From: an uncultured Pseudoflavonifractor sp.
Lineage (GTDB): Bacteria; Bacillota; Clostridia; Oscillospirales; Oscillospiraceae
Direction: 5' to 3'
NCBI GenBank assembly: GCA_947425785.1
Contig: CANEAY010000008.1
Span: 31,915 to 95,914, forward strand
DNA: 64,000 nucleotides
In this document: positions 41,575-50,459 of the stretch, in pieces
Position numbering within the stretch: position 1 is the stretch's first letter
Layout: each line of letters starts with the position of its first letter
Translations under genes and position numbers: made by a program
Notes under the pieces: generated by a model
Databases searched by the model: none
What the model saw: the letters and a program-made list of their open reading frames with translations, nothing else
What the model was told of the DNA's origin: nothing

Positions 41575-42807
41575 ATGAAACAACAGCGTCCCTACCCCAT
41601 TGTCACCATCACAAAAAAGGGCCAGCGCGCCATTGAGGCCGGCCACCCCTGGGTCTACGCCGGAGAAGTGCTCTCCTGCCCGCCCCAGGCAGAAAACGGC
41701 GCCATTGTGGACGTTATGAGCGAAAAGGGCACCTGGCTGGGTGCGGGGCTTTTGAGCCTTTCCTCCCTCATCCGGGTACGGCTCCTGTCCCGGAACGCCA
41801 ACGACAGCTTTGACGAGGGCTTCTGGCTGCGCCGGTTCCGCTACGCCTGGGCCATGCGCAAAACAGTGCTGGAGCCCCAAGACCTGTCCGCCTGCCGGGT
41901 GGTCTTTGGGGAAAGCGACGGTCTGCCCGGCCTCACCGCAGACCGCTTCGGTGACATCCTGGTGGCCCAGACCCTTTCCTACGGCATGGAACAGCGCAAA
42001 GCCCTCCTCTTCCCCCTGCTGGTACAGGCCCTTCGGGAGGATGGTCAGGATATCCGGGGTATCTACGAACGTAACGACGAGGCTCTGCGGGACAAGGAGG
42101 GCCTTCCCCAGGGCAAGGGCTTCTTCCCCCTCCCCGGCGAGGCTGTCCCCACGGAGACAGTCACTCAGATCGTAGAAAACGGGGTCAAATACACCGTGGA
42201 CTTCGAAAACGGCCAAAAGACCGGCTTTTTCCTGGATCAAAAATATAACCGCAAGGCGGTCTCCCGCCTTGCCGCCGGCAAACGGGTTCTGGACTGCTTC
42301 ACCCACACCGGCTCCTTTGCCCTCAACGCCGCCCTGGGCGGGGCAGAGCACGTCACCGCTGTGGATGTGTCCCAGGCGGCGTTGGATATGGCCCAGAAAA
42401 ATGCCGTCCTCAACGGTCTGGATGGTAAAATGGGCTTCCTCTGTGCTGATGTCTTCGACCTGCTCCCACGGCTGGTGGAGGAGAAGCGGCGGGACTGGGA
42501 TTTCATCATCTTAGACCCGCCCGCCTTCACAAAATCCCGCCGCACCGCCGACCAGGCGGCCCGTGGCTACAAAGAGATCAACTACCGGGCCATGCGCCTG
42601 CTGCCCCGGGGCGGCTACCTGGCCACCTGCTCCTGCTCCCACTTCATGGACGCCCACCGCTTTGAAGGCGTGGTGGCCGCGGCGGCCCGGGACGCAGGGG
42701 TACAGCTCAAGCAGCTGGAGCACCGCCAGCAGGCCCCCGACCACCCCGTCCTCTGGGGCGTGCCGGAGACCGACTATCTGAAATTCTACCTCTTCCAGGT
42801 GGTATAA
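41575..42807 (+). CDS. rlmI: Class I SAM-dependent rRNA methyltransferase, RlmI type
   Basis: A 410-residue enzyme of the RlmI family, which makes 5-methylcytosine at position 1962 of 23S rRNA. The N-terminal PUA domain (about 5-75, GHPWVYAGEV) and a beta hairpin linker precede the Rossmann domain, with SAM loop FTHTGSFALNAALGG (about 242-256), DPPAFTKS (about 312) and a late cysteine in CSCSHF. Length and domain order are complete. AGGAG precedes ATG 41575. Monocistronic. Confidence 0.88.
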   Translation: MKQQRPYPIVTITKKGQRAIEAGHPWVYAGEVLSCPPQAENGAIVDVMSEKGTWLGAGLLSLSSLIRVRLLSRNANDSFDEGFWLRRFRYAWAMRKTVLEPQDLSACRVVFGESDGLPGLTADRFGDILVAQTLSYGMEQRKALLFPLLVQALREDGQDIRGIYERNDEALRDKEGLPQGKGFFPLPGEAVPTETVTQIVENGVKYTVDFENGQKTGFFLDQKYNRKAVSRLAAGKRVLDCFTHTGSFALNAALGGAEHVTAVDVSQAALDMAQKNAVLNGLDGKMGFLCADVFDLLPRLVEEKRRDWDFIILDPPAFTKSRRTADQAARGYKEINYRAMRLLPRGGYLATCSCSHFMDAHRFEGVVAAAARDAGVQLKQLEHRQQAPDHPVLWGVPETDYLKFYLFQVV

Positions 42808-42843
42808 AAAGACCCGCCCCTCTTTCGAGGGGCGGGTCTTTTT
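42806..42843. terminator. Bidirectional terminator after rlmI
   Basis: AAAAAGACCCGCCCC pairs with GGGGCGGGTCTTTTT. The next gene converges. Confidence 0.95.
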
Positions 42844-42848
42844 CTCTT

Positions 42849-43334
42849 TTACTCCTCCACCGGGATGAGGATAGGCTCCTTGCCCAGCATAGCGGCGATG
42901 GTCTGGGTCAGCCGGCGGTGATCCTGAAGGTGGGGCAGGCCGGAAATGGCGGCGATGCCCCGGTACTCCCCCTTCACCACGATGGGGAAAGCACCGCCTT
43001 TGAAGGCGTAATGGGCCTCGTCAGACTGCCAGACCTCCTTGTCGCCAAAAAGCTCCTTCTCCACACCGGCCATCAGGGAACAGTGGTGGGTGCGGTTCAG
43101 CGTAGCACACTTACGGTTGAGCCAGTCGTTGTTGCTCTCATCTGTACCGGGAAGAAAGCACTGGTAGACGATGAGGTCGTCCAGCACGATGCGGATAGCG
43201 ATGGGTTTAGGCTCCTCGGCAGCATCCTTGCGCAGCTGCTCCCCCAGAGTGTGGGCGTCCTCCATATCAAACTTGTCAAAAACGAATTCTTTCTCCGCCC
43301 GTTTCAGGGCCTCCAGAGTCTCCGGTGTATACAT
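42849..43334 (-). CDS. Haem-degrading-domain (UPF0303/DUF336-like) protein
   Basis: A 161-residue protein of the HbpS/GlcG fold group, with the family pattern PIAIRIVLDDLIVYQCFLPG and GGAFPIVVKGEYRGIAAISG, DHRRLTQTIAAML. Some relatives bind haem; others are of unknown role. ATG 43334 follows GAAGGGG by eight bases. It has its own promoter downstream of the cardiolipin synthase gene. The haem link is by family only. Confidence 0.78.
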   Translation of the reverse strand: MYTPETLEALKRAEKEFVFDKFDMEDAHTLGEQLRKDAAEEPKPIAIRIVLDDLIVYQCFLPGTDESNNDWLNRKCATLNRTHHCSLMAGVEKELFGDKEVWQSDEAHYAFKGGAFPIVVKGEYRGIAAISGLPHLQDHRRLTQTIAAMLGKEPILIPVEE

Positions 43335-43365
43335 GGCCGTTCCCCTTCCATTGTTTGGTGCCTTT

Positions 43366-43394
43366 ATCATAGCACACAATGCCCCACAGCGCAA
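43366..43394 (-). promoter_or_regulatory. Promoter of the UPF0303-like gene
   Basis: Minus-strand TTGCGC (43389-43394) and TATGAT (43366-43371), spacer 17. Confidence 0.65.
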
Positions 43395-43403
43395 GAAGCC
43401 CCC

Positions 43404-44981
43404 TTACATCAGCGGGGCCACCGCCTTGAGGACAAAGCCCAGGGCCCGCAGCCACAGTTTCTCCCGCTTCACAGCCCCCACCGTCACTAAACGGCATTTC
43501 TCCTTGGTTTTCTGGAAGTCCGCCTCCATCTCCCCCAGGCACTCCACCCGGTAGAGCCAGGCGGCACACTCAAAGTGGTGATAGAGACTGCGGTAGTCCA
43601 GGTTGATGGTGCCCACCACCCCCTCCTTGTCGTCGCTGACAAAGAGCTTGGCGTGGACAAACCCTGGGGTGTACTCATAAATTTTCACCCCGGAAGCCAG
43701 CAGAGATGCATAGTGGGTCTTGGCCAGGGCGTAGGGGGCAGACTTGTCCGGCACGCCGGGAAGGATGAGCTCCACATCCACCCCCCGCTCGGCGGCAAAC
43801 TTCAGGGCGGTCTCCATCTCTCCATCCAGAATGAGATAGGGAGACATGATGTGGACGTACCGCTGGGAGCGGTTGAGGATATCCATGTACACCCGCTCGC
43901 CCACCTTGTCGTCGTCCAGGGGGCAGTCCCCATAGGGCAGCACCCACCCCCCGGCTCCTTCTATGGGCAAAAGGGGCGCAGTGAGGAAGTTCCCCAGCTC
44001 CAGCCCCCTCTGATCCACCGCCCACATCTGGAGGAACATGAGGGTAAAGCTGCGCACCGCCTCCCCCTTGAGCATAATGGCCACATCCTTCCAGTGGCCA
44101 TACTTTACAATATGGTTGATATACTCGTCGGCCATATTTACCCCGCCAGTGAAGGCGGTGTGGCCGTCGATGACCAGTATCTTCCGATGATCCCGGTAAT
44201 TGTAGTGGGTGGAGATAAAGGGGGAAATGGGAGCAAATATCTTACACTGGATGCCCAGCTTTTTCAGCCGCTTGGGGTAGTCGTGGGGCAACGTGGAAAA
44301 CTCGCAGGTGCCGTCGTAGATCACCCGCACATCCACCCCCTGGGCCGCCTTCTGGGCCAATATCTCCAGCACCTTGCCCCACATAAGCCCCTCGTCGATG
44401 ATGAAATACTCCAGGAAAATGAACTCCCTGGCCTCCTCCAGCTCCCGGAGCAGCCGCTCCCACTTATCCTCCCCCATGGGGAAATAGGTGACCTTGGTAT
44501 CGTCGAAGACCGGGAAACAGCCGCTGCGGCGGATATACCGGGCCAGGGCGGCGGCACCGGGGTCTTCCCGTTCCAGACTCTCCATGGCCTGGGGCGACTG
44601 GGGGATGCTGTCCCTGGTCTGCTCGGTGAGCTGGGCCAGACGGCCCTTCACCGCCCGGTGCCCCACCTCGCTCTGCACAAAGAGGAACAGCAGGGCGCCG
44701 AACACAGGCAGGAGCATGATGACGATGAGCCAGGTGATCTTGGCCGTGGGGTCTATGGGCCGGTTGAGAAGATAGAGCACCATCACCGCGGAAAAGATGA
44801 TGGTGCCGCCCAGGATATGGGGCAAAAACTCCGCAAAACGGAAGAAGATCGAGAAAAGGAAGACCACCTGCACCACCAGCAGAAGGACAAAGAGTCCCAG
44901 ACGGCTGAACACAGCCCGGACAAGGCCCTTTTGTCCCTTTTTCAGCAGAGCGATGCCGTTGCTGTCCCTTCGGAAATCCAT
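43404..44981 (-). CDS. cls: Cardiolipin synthase
   Basis: A 525-residue membrane enzyme that condenses phosphatidylglycerol to cardiolipin. Two or three N-terminal membrane helices (about 25-45, 50-70 and 77-97) precede two phospholipase D domains, with HxKx4D motifs HRKILVID (about 262) and HAKLFVSD (about 441). Both catalytic halves are intact. ATG 44981 follows AAAGGAGGGG; the upstream in-frame ATG at 45134 precedes the promoter. It uses the product of the PgsA pathway encoded at 13030. Confidence 0.94.
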   Translation of the reverse strand: MDFRRDSNGIALLKKGQKGLVRAVFSRLGLFVLLLVVQVVFLFSIFFRFAEFLPHILGGTIIFSAVMVLYLLNRPIDPTAKITWLIVIMLLPVFGALLFLFVQSEVGHRAVKGRLAQLTEQTRDSIPQSPQAMESLEREDPGAAALARYIRRSGCFPVFDDTKVTYFPMGEDKWERLLRELEEAREFIFLEYFIIDEGLMWGKVLEILAQKAAQGVDVRVIYDGTCEFSTLPHDYPKRLKKLGIQCKIFAPISPFISTHYNYRDHRKILVIDGHTAFTGGVNMADEYINHIVKYGHWKDVAIMLKGEAVRSFTLMFLQMWAVDQRGLELGNFLTAPLLPIEGAGGWVLPYGDCPLDDDKVGERVYMDILNRSQRYVHIMSPYLILDGEMETALKFAAERGVDVELILPGVPDKSAPYALAKTHYASLLASGVKIYEYTPGFVHAKLFVSDDKEGVVGTINLDYRSLYHHFECAAWLYRVECLGEMEADFQKTKEKCRLVTVGAVKREKLWLRALGFVLKAVAPLM

Positions 44982-45020
44982 GCCGCCCCCTCCTTTCCCT
45001 GTTTTGGTATTTTCTAGGGT

Positions 45021-45049
45021 ATTATAAGTCAAAATATGCGTAAAGGCAA
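45021..45049 (-). promoter_or_regulatory. Promoter of cls
   Basis: Minus-strand TTGCCT (45044-45049) and TATAAT (45021-45026), spacer 17. Confidence 0.8.
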
Positions 45050-45070
45050 CTGTTTTCCCCCTGTCGGGCA

Positions 45071-45098
45071 TTGACTTTTTCGCTCCATCTGATACACT
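45071..45098 (+). promoter_or_regulatory. Promoter of the flavodiiron-mtnA unit
   Basis: TTGACT (45071-45076) and TACACT (45093-45098), spacer 16. It is back to back with the cls promoter, with 21 bases between the -35 boxes. Confidence 0.65.
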
Positions 45099-45132
45099 AT
45101 ACCGTAGGAAATATTGGGAAGGAGCTATCACC

Positions 45133-46338
45133 ATGTATCAATACCGCAATGTCACCGACGACATCTTTTGGGTCGGCGGCAACGACCGCCGTCTGGCCCT
45201 TTTTGAAAACGTTCACCCACTCCACCACGGAGTCTCCTATAACTCCTATTTGCTCCTGGATGAAAAGACCGTCCTCTTTGATACCGCCGACTGGGCGGTG
45301 GGCCGGCAGTTCATTGAGAATGTCACCGCCCTCCTGAACGGCCGGGATCTGGACTATCTGGTCTTGAACCATGTGGAGCCCGACCACGCCGCCTCTCTGG
45401 AGGAGGTGCTCCTGCGCTGGCCCCAGGTAAAGCTCATCACCACTGCCAAGGCCGTGCAGTTCCTGGGCCAGTTTGGCTTCCATATCTCCCCTGACCAGGT
45501 GGACGCGGTAAAGGAGGGGGACGAGCGCTCCTTCGGCAAACACACTGTCACCTTCGTCTCCGCCCCCATGGTGCACTGGCCCGAGGTGATGGTCACCTTC
45601 GACAAGACCGAGGGCGTTCTCTTCTCCGCCGATGCCTTCGGCACCTTCCGCTCTCTGGACGGCAAGCTCTTCGCCGACGAATTCGACTTCGAGCGGGACT
45701 TCCTGGACGAGGCCCGCCGCTACTACGCCAACATCGTGGGCAAGTTCGGCCCCCAGGTACAGGCCCTGCTGAAAAAAGCATCCGGCCTGGACATCAAATA
45801 TATCTGCCCCCTCCACGGCCCTGTGTGGCGCAGGGATATCGGCTGGTTTATAGACAAGTATGCCCATTGGAGCGCCTATGAGCCGGAGGAGACCGGTCTT
45901 CTGGTGGCCTACTCCTCCATGTACGGCGGCACCGAAGCCGCCGCCGAGCTCCTCTGTGCCAAGCTGGCCCAGCGGGGCGTGACCAACACCCACCTGCGGG
46001 ACGTCTCCACCACCCATGTCAGTGAGCTCATCTCCGACGTCTTCAAGTACAGCCACCTGGCCCTGGCTTCGGTGACTTATAACCTGGGGCTCTTCCCCCC
46101 CATGCACGCCTTTCTGGAGGACATGAAGGCCCTGAACGTCCAGAAGCGCACCTGCGCTGTCCTGGAAAACGGCTCCTGGGCGATCCGTGCCGGAGCCCTC
46201 ACCAGGGAGAGCCTGGCCCAGCTCAAGGAAATGACCGTCCTGGAGCCCTCTGTCACCGTCACCTCCGCCCTCTCCCGGGACAGCGGAGCTGACCTGGACG
46301 CCCTGGCCGACGCTCTTGCGGCCTCGCTCAAAGCATAA
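45133..46338 (+). CDS. FprA-family A-type flavodiiron protein
   Basis: A 401-residue enzyme that reduces O2 to water or NO to N2O, protecting anaerobes. The metallo-beta-lactamase-like domain holds the di-iron ligands HVEPDH (about 80-85), a histidine in PMVHWPE, the aspartate of SADAFG and HGPVW. The flavodoxin domain starts near 255 (YSSMYGGTEAAAELL). It is a two-domain class A protein with no rubredoxin. GGAAGGAGC precedes the ATG. mtnA follows 13 bases later. Confidence 0.95.
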   Translation: MYQYRNVTDDIFWVGGNDRRLALFENVHPLHHGVSYNSYLLLDEKTVLFDTADWAVGRQFIENVTALLNGRDLDYLVLNHVEPDHAASLEEVLLRWPQVKLITTAKAVQFLGQFGFHISPDQVDAVKEGDERSFGKHTVTFVSAPMVHWPEVMVTFDKTEGVLFSADAFGTFRSLDGKLFADEFDFERDFLDEARRYYANIVGKFGPQVQALLKKASGLDIKYICPLHGPVWRRDIGWFIDKYAHWSAYEPEETGLLVAYSSMYGGTEAAAELLCAKLAQRGVTNTHLRDVSTTHVSELISDVFKYSHLALASVTYNLGLFPPMHAFLEDMKALNVQKRTCAVLENGSWAIRAGALTRESLAQLKEMTVLEPSVTVTSALSRDSGADLDALADALAASLKA

Positions 46339-46351
46339 GGAGGTAACCATC

Positions 46352-47419
46352 ATGGCAAACGCGTTGAGTTTGGATTCCGTCGTCCTCTCCCAGGACGCGA
46401 AGGAGCTTGTGATCCTGGATCAGACCCTGCTGCCCAACGAGGTAAAGTTCCTCCGCCTGTCCAAGGCCGAGGACATCTGGGAGGCCATCTACTCCCTCCG
46501 GGTTCGGGGCGCCCCCGCCATCGGTGTGGCCGCCGCCTACGGGGTCTACCTCCTCTCCGCCCAGGAGGACACCGGCGACATGGAGCAGTTCTGTGAGCGG
46601 TTCAAGGCCCACAAGTCCTATCTGGACACCGCCCGTCCCACCGCCGTGAACCTCTCCTGGGCCCTGAACCGGATGGAGAAGGTCTTGGAGGCGGAGAAGG
46701 GCTCCCTCTCCGTCCCCCAGATGAAACAGCGCCTGCTCTCGGAGGCCCACGCCATCCGTGAAGAGGACATTGCCATCAGCCGCTCCATCGGCCGGCTGGG
46801 TTTTGAGCTTTTGAAGCCCGGCGACGGCATCCTCACCCACTGCAACGCCGGCAGCCTGGCCACCGCCAAGTACGGTACCGCCCTGGCCCCTGTATACATC
46901 GCCCTGGAGGAGGGCTGGAACGACCTGCGGGTCTACTGTGATGAGACCCGGCCCCTGCTCCAGGGCGCCCGGTTGTCCGCCTTCGAGATGCAGACCGCCG
47001 GTGTGGACACCACCCTTCTCTGCGACAACATGGCCTCTCTCGCCATGCGCCGGGGGAAGATCGACATCATCTTCGTGGGCTGTGACCGGGTGGCCGCCAA
47101 TGGTGACTTCGCCAACAAGATCGGCACCAGCGGCGTGGCTATCCTGGCCAAGCACTACGGCATCCCCTTCTACGTCTGTGCCCCCACCTCCACCATTGAC
47201 ATGTCCATTCCCCACGGTGACGACATCGTCATCGAGGAGCGCAAGCCGGAAGAGGTCACCGAGATGTGGTACGCCAAGCGTATGGCCCCCGAGGGGGTCA
47301 AGGTCTTCAACCCCGCTTTCGACGTCACCGACCACGACCTGGTCACCGGCATCATCACCGAAAAGGGCATCGCCTATCCCCCCTTCGATGTGAGCTTCAA
47401 GAAACTGGGCATCCAGTGA
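46352..47419 (+). CDS. mtnA: S-methyl-5-thioribose-1-phosphate isomerase
   Basis: A 355-residue aldose-ketose isomerase of the eIF2B-like family. RGAPAIGVAAAYG is the family start; the catalytic cysteine is in THCNAGSLAT (about 162-171) and the catalytic aspartate in VGCDRVAANGD (about 243-253). AAGGAGG precedes ATG 46352. No other methionine salvage gene (mtnK, mtnB, mtnW) is in the window; the enzyme may act in a partial pathway or on 5-deoxyribose-type by-products (DHAP shunt), which is inference. Confidence 0.93.
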   Translation: MANALSLDSVVLSQDAKELVILDQTLLPNEVKFLRLSKAEDIWEAIYSLRVRGAPAIGVAAAYGVYLLSAQEDTGDMEQFCERFKAHKSYLDTARPTAVNLSWALNRMEKVLEAEKGSLSVPQMKQRLLSEAHAIREEDIAISRSIGRLGFELLKPGDGILTHCNAGSLATAKYGTALAPVYIALEEGWNDLRVYCDETRPLLQGARLSAFEMQTAGVDTTLLCDNMASLAMRRGKIDIIFVGCDRVAANGDFANKIGTSGVAILAKHYGIPFYVCAPTSTIDMSIPHGDDIVIEERKPEEVTEMWYAKRMAPEGVKVFNPAFDVTDHDLVTGIITEKGIAYPPFDVSFKKLGIQ

Positions 47420-47465
47420 ACGTTCTTCCCTCTCTCATAAAAACATACGAAAGGGTCGATCTCCT

Positions 47466-48413
47466 GTGAGATACATGAACAGACTGTTGAAGCACCTCTT
47501 TCCCCTGGTCCTGGCCGCCGCCCTGCTGTGCGGTCTTCTGGTACCCGCCGCCTCGGCGGCCTCCAAGCCCCAGACTGCCGAACTGGTGGTGCTCAACTTC
47601 CCCGCCGGGCCGGTGCTCAAAGACAGCAAGCTCACCCTTACTGCCGCGGAGGGCGCTCCCAGCAACCTCACCTTCCGCTATACCACCGACGGCTCCACCC
47701 CCACCAAGAACTCCACCAAGTACACCTCTCCCATTGTGATCGGCAAGGATATGACCGTCAAGGTCATGGCCCTCAGTGGTTCCACCCAGGGTACGGTAGA
47801 GAGCTATACCTTCACCGTCTACACCACCCGACTGGGCTCCCTCAAGGAAAACGCCGCCTCCATCCGCTACCTGATGGGCTACAGCGACGGTACCTTCTGC
47901 CCCGACCAGCCCATCACCCGCTATGAGGTGGCCCAGGCCCTGACCTATCTGCTGGAACTGGGGGACGGCTCCACCGCCCAGCACTTCCCCGATATGCACG
48001 CCCAGTATCAAACCGCCGTAGCCAAGCTGGTGGAGGCGGGACTCATCAGCGGCTATCCTGACGGTACCTTTTTGGGAAACGTCAGCATGACCCGGGCCCA
48101 GATGTGCAAGATCCTGTGCCTTATCCTGGACTATAAGGAGGAGGCCGATCTGGCGGAGCGTTCCTTCCCCGACGTAAAAGATCACTGGGCCATCGGTTAC
48201 ATCGGCGCCCTGGTAAAGTCCGGCTATCTCAAGGGCTATGACGACGGCACCTTCCGCCCCGACCGGGCCGTATCCCGGGCGGAGTTCGCCGCCCTCATCA
48301 ACCGCATCGCCGGGCGCAAGGACGTGGAGGGAGATGTTCTGGAATACATCGACGTCCTTTTTGACTTCTGGGCCTATGACGATATCCACAACGCCGCCCT
48401 GAATCTGGAGTAA
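47466..48413 (+). CDS. Secreted protein with three SLH domains and a chitobiase-C-terminal-like domain
   Basis: A 315-residue exported protein. A signal peptide (about 1-31, ending PAASAAS) is followed by a CHB_HEX_C_1-type beta domain (about 38-115, RYTTDGSTPTKNSTKY) and three S-layer homology repeats (about 120-305; YLMGYSDGTFCPD, LISGYPDGTFLG and YLKGYDDGTFRPD). SLH repeats anchor proteins to pyruvylated wall polymers. GTG 47466 has AAGGG ten bases before it; ATG 47475 is the alternative. It lies 46 bases after mtnA; no promoter was clear. Confidence 0.85.
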   Translation: MRYMNRLLKHLFPLVLAAALLCGLLVPAASAASKPQTAELVVLNFPAGPVLKDSKLTLTAAEGAPSNLTFRYTTDGSTPTKNSTKYTSPIVIGKDMTVKVMALSGSTQGTVESYTFTVYTTRLGSLKENAASIRYLMGYSDGTFCPDQPITRYEVAQALTYLLELGDGSTAQHFPDMHAQYQTAVAKLVEAGLISGYPDGTFLGNVSMTRAQMCKILCLILDYKEEADLAERSFPDVKDHWAIGYIGALVKSGYLKGYDDGTFRPDRAVSRAEFAALINRIAGRKDVEGDVLEYIDVLFDFWAYDDIHNAALNLE

Positions 48414-48437
48414 GGACAGAAAACAGTGCCCCATATG

Positions 48438-48470
48438 GGGCTGGAAGACTTCGTCTTCCAGCCCTTTTTT
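48438..48470 (+). terminator. Terminator after the SLH gene
   Basis: GGGCTGGAAGAC-TTC-GTCTTCCAGCCC followed by six T. Confidence 0.92.
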
Positions 48471-48471
48471 C

Positions 48472-48500
48472 TTGCCTTTTTCTCCAACAGGCAGTACAAT
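48472..48500 (+). promoter_or_regulatory. Promoter of the MoxR-DUF58-transglutaminase operon
   Basis: TTGCCT (48472-48477) and TACAAT (48495-48500), spacer 17. Confidence 0.65.
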
Positions 48501-48567
48501 AAATGGGAACAAAATGACAGTTTTTTGCGTCCAAACAGGCACGAAACAGCAAGAAGGAGTGAAGGAA

Positions 48568-49494
48568 ATGGGGAACGACCTGGCAAAAAAAGTGCTTTTC
48601 GAGGTCAAAAAGGCCGTTGTTGGCAAAGATGAAGTCCTTACCAAGGCTCTGCTGGCCATCCTGGCGGGGGGCCATATCCTGCTGGAGGACATCCCCGGCG
48701 TGGGCAAGACCACTATGGCAGTCGCCTTCTCCAAGGCCCTGGGCCTTCAATATAAGCGGGTACAGTTCACCCCCGACGTGATGCCCTCCGACCTCACCGG
48801 CTTCTCCATCTATAACAAGGATACCGGCGCCATGGACTACCAGAGCGGCGCCCTTTTGTGCAACCTCTTCCTGGCGGACGAGCTCAACCGGGCCACCTCC
48901 CGCACCCAGTCCGCCCTGCTGGAGGCCATGGAGGAGGGCCAGGTGACGGTGGACGGTGTGAGTCGCCCGGTACCCCAGCCCTTCCTGGTCATCGCCACCC
49001 AGAACCCGGCCGGGGCCTCCGGCACCCAGCCCCTGCCCGACTCCCAGATGGACCGGTTCATGGTGCGCCTCTCCCTGGGCTACCCCGGCCCCGCCGAGGA
49101 GCTGGAGATGCTCCGCCGCAAGCAGAAGGGCGACCCCATGGCTTCGGTGGAGCAGGTGGCGGCCCCCGCCGACCTGGAGCTGGCCCGCCGGGAGGTGGCC
49201 GCCGTCTATGTCAAGGACGAGATCGGCCAGTACATCGTATCCCTCATCTCCGCCACCCGCACCGACCCCCTGGTGCACCAGGGTGGAAGCCCCCGTGCCA
49301 CCCTGGCGGTGGCCGCCATGGCCCGCTCCGCCGCTTGGGTGAATGGACGGGACTACGTCCTGCCCCAGGACGTACAGCTCATCTTCCGGGACACTGTGGC
49401 CCACCGGCTCCTCCTCACCGGCCGGGGCCTTGCAGAGGGGGCCGACCCTGCCGCCGCCGCGCTGGGGCGGGTAAAGGCCCCTGGCCTGGCCTGA
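48568..49494 (+). CDS. MoxR-family AAA+ ATPase
   Basis: A 308-residue AAA+ ATPase thought to act as a chaperone for envelope or metal-enzyme assembly. Walker A is EDIPGVGKTT (about 37-46) and Walker B is FLADELNRATSRTQSALLEAMEEGQV. ATG 48568 follows AAGGAGTGAAGGAA. Its stop overlaps the DUF58 start by one base. The MoxR-DUF58-transglutaminase order is widespread, and the three products probably form one membrane-linked system of unknown substrate. Confidence 0.93.
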   Translation: MGNDLAKKVLFEVKKAVVGKDEVLTKALLAILAGGHILLEDIPGVGKTTMAVAFSKALGLQYKRVQFTPDVMPSDLTGFSIYNKDTGAMDYQSGALLCNLFLADELNRATSRTQSALLEAMEEGQVTVDGVSRPVPQPFLVIATQNPAGASGTQPLPDSQMDRFMVRLSLGYPGPAEELEMLRRKQKGDPMASVEQVAAPADLELARREVAAVYVKDEIGQYIVSLISATRTDPLVHQGGSPRATLAVAAMARSAAWVNGRDYVLPQDVQLIFRDTVAHRLLLTGRGLAEGADPAAAALGRVKAPGLA

Positions 49495-50459
49495 TGCTCC
49501 GCCGTTGGCTGGCCTACGTCCTGTCCCTCGTTGGGGCGGTGGCCTTTCGTGTCTTTTATACCGGCTGGCTGTCGGGGCTCATCCTCCCCGTGGTGGCCTG
49601 CCTTCCCCTGCTGGGCCTGCTGCTGGCGCTGCCCGGCGTTTTGTTCTGCCGTCTCACTCTCTCCGCCCCGGAGCGGGTGGAGAGGGGTGCCGCCGCTGCC
49701 TGGACGGTGACAGGCAAAAGCCGTCTGGGCCTTCCCCTGGGCAAGGTCTGGGTCAAGGTGGAGACCGTCAACACCCTGACGGGCCAAACCGTTCGGAAGC
49801 GCGTCTCCTTTTTCCTGCCGGGGAGCGGCCAAACCGCAGATGTCCCCGCCCCCACAGAACACTGCGGCCTTCTCGGGAGCCGTATCGTCTCCGCCTGGGC
49901 CTGTGACTGTCTGGGGCTTTTCCGCCTGCCCCTCTTCCGGGGAAAGGAGGCCCAGCTGTGGGTCATGCCCCTGTCCCAAGCGGCTGATCTGCCCCCCCTC
50001 CCACAGGAGGAACACCCCGGTCTCCGGCCCCGGCCCGGCGGTGGCCCAGGCGAGGATTACGACCCCAGGGCCTACCGCCCCGGCGATCCCCTGAACTCCA
50101 TCCACTGGAAGCTCTCCGCCAAGCGGGACGACCTGGTGGTGCGGGAAACCCTGGAGACCGTCTACCCCCTCCCCCTCCTCACCCTGGATTGCTTCGGCTC
50201 CCCGGAGGTGCTGGACAGGCGCCTGGACGTCCTCTCCGGCACCGGCAAAGCCCTGCTGAAGCAGGGCCGTCCTCACACCATCGCCTGGGCGGAGCCGGTG
50301 AGCGGCGAGCTGCGCCGCTTTGATATCGCCGGTGAGGCCGACCTGAAGCGCTGCCTGGAGGCCCTCCTCTCCCAGCGCGCCCCCCTGGCGGGCAAGTCCA
50401 TTTTGGACACCCACCGGCTGGGCCGCTCCATCCACCTGACGGGAGGCGGCGAGGCATGA
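49494..50459 (+). CDS. DUF58 domain-containing membrane protein
   Basis: A 321-residue protein. Two membrane helices (about 7-25 and 27-50) precede a soluble region with the DUF58 core DPRAYRPGDPLNSIHWKLSAKRD near 188-210 (key residues R, Y, G, D, W, K). DUF58 proteins often contain a von Willebrand A-like fold and pair with MoxR. ATG 49494 overlaps the MoxR stop (TGATG), and the gene ends with a 4-base overlap with the next (ATGA). A longer open frame upstream is inside moxR and not real. Confidence 0.88.
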   Translation: MLRRWLAYVLSLVGAVAFRVFYTGWLSGLILPVVACLPLLGLLLALPGVLFCRLTLSAPERVERGAAAAWTVTGKSRLGLPLGKVWVKVETVNTLTGQTVRKRVSFFLPGSGQTADVPAPTEHCGLLGSRIVSAWACDCLGLFRLPLFRGKEAQLWVMPLSQAADLPPLPQEEHPGLRPRPGGGPGEDYDPRAYRPGDPLNSIHWKLSAKRDDLVVRETLETVYPLPLLTLDCFGSPEVLDRRLDVLSGTGKALLKQGRPHTIAWAEPVSGELRRFDIAGEADLKRCLEALLSQRAPLAGKSILDTHRLGRSIHLTGGGEA

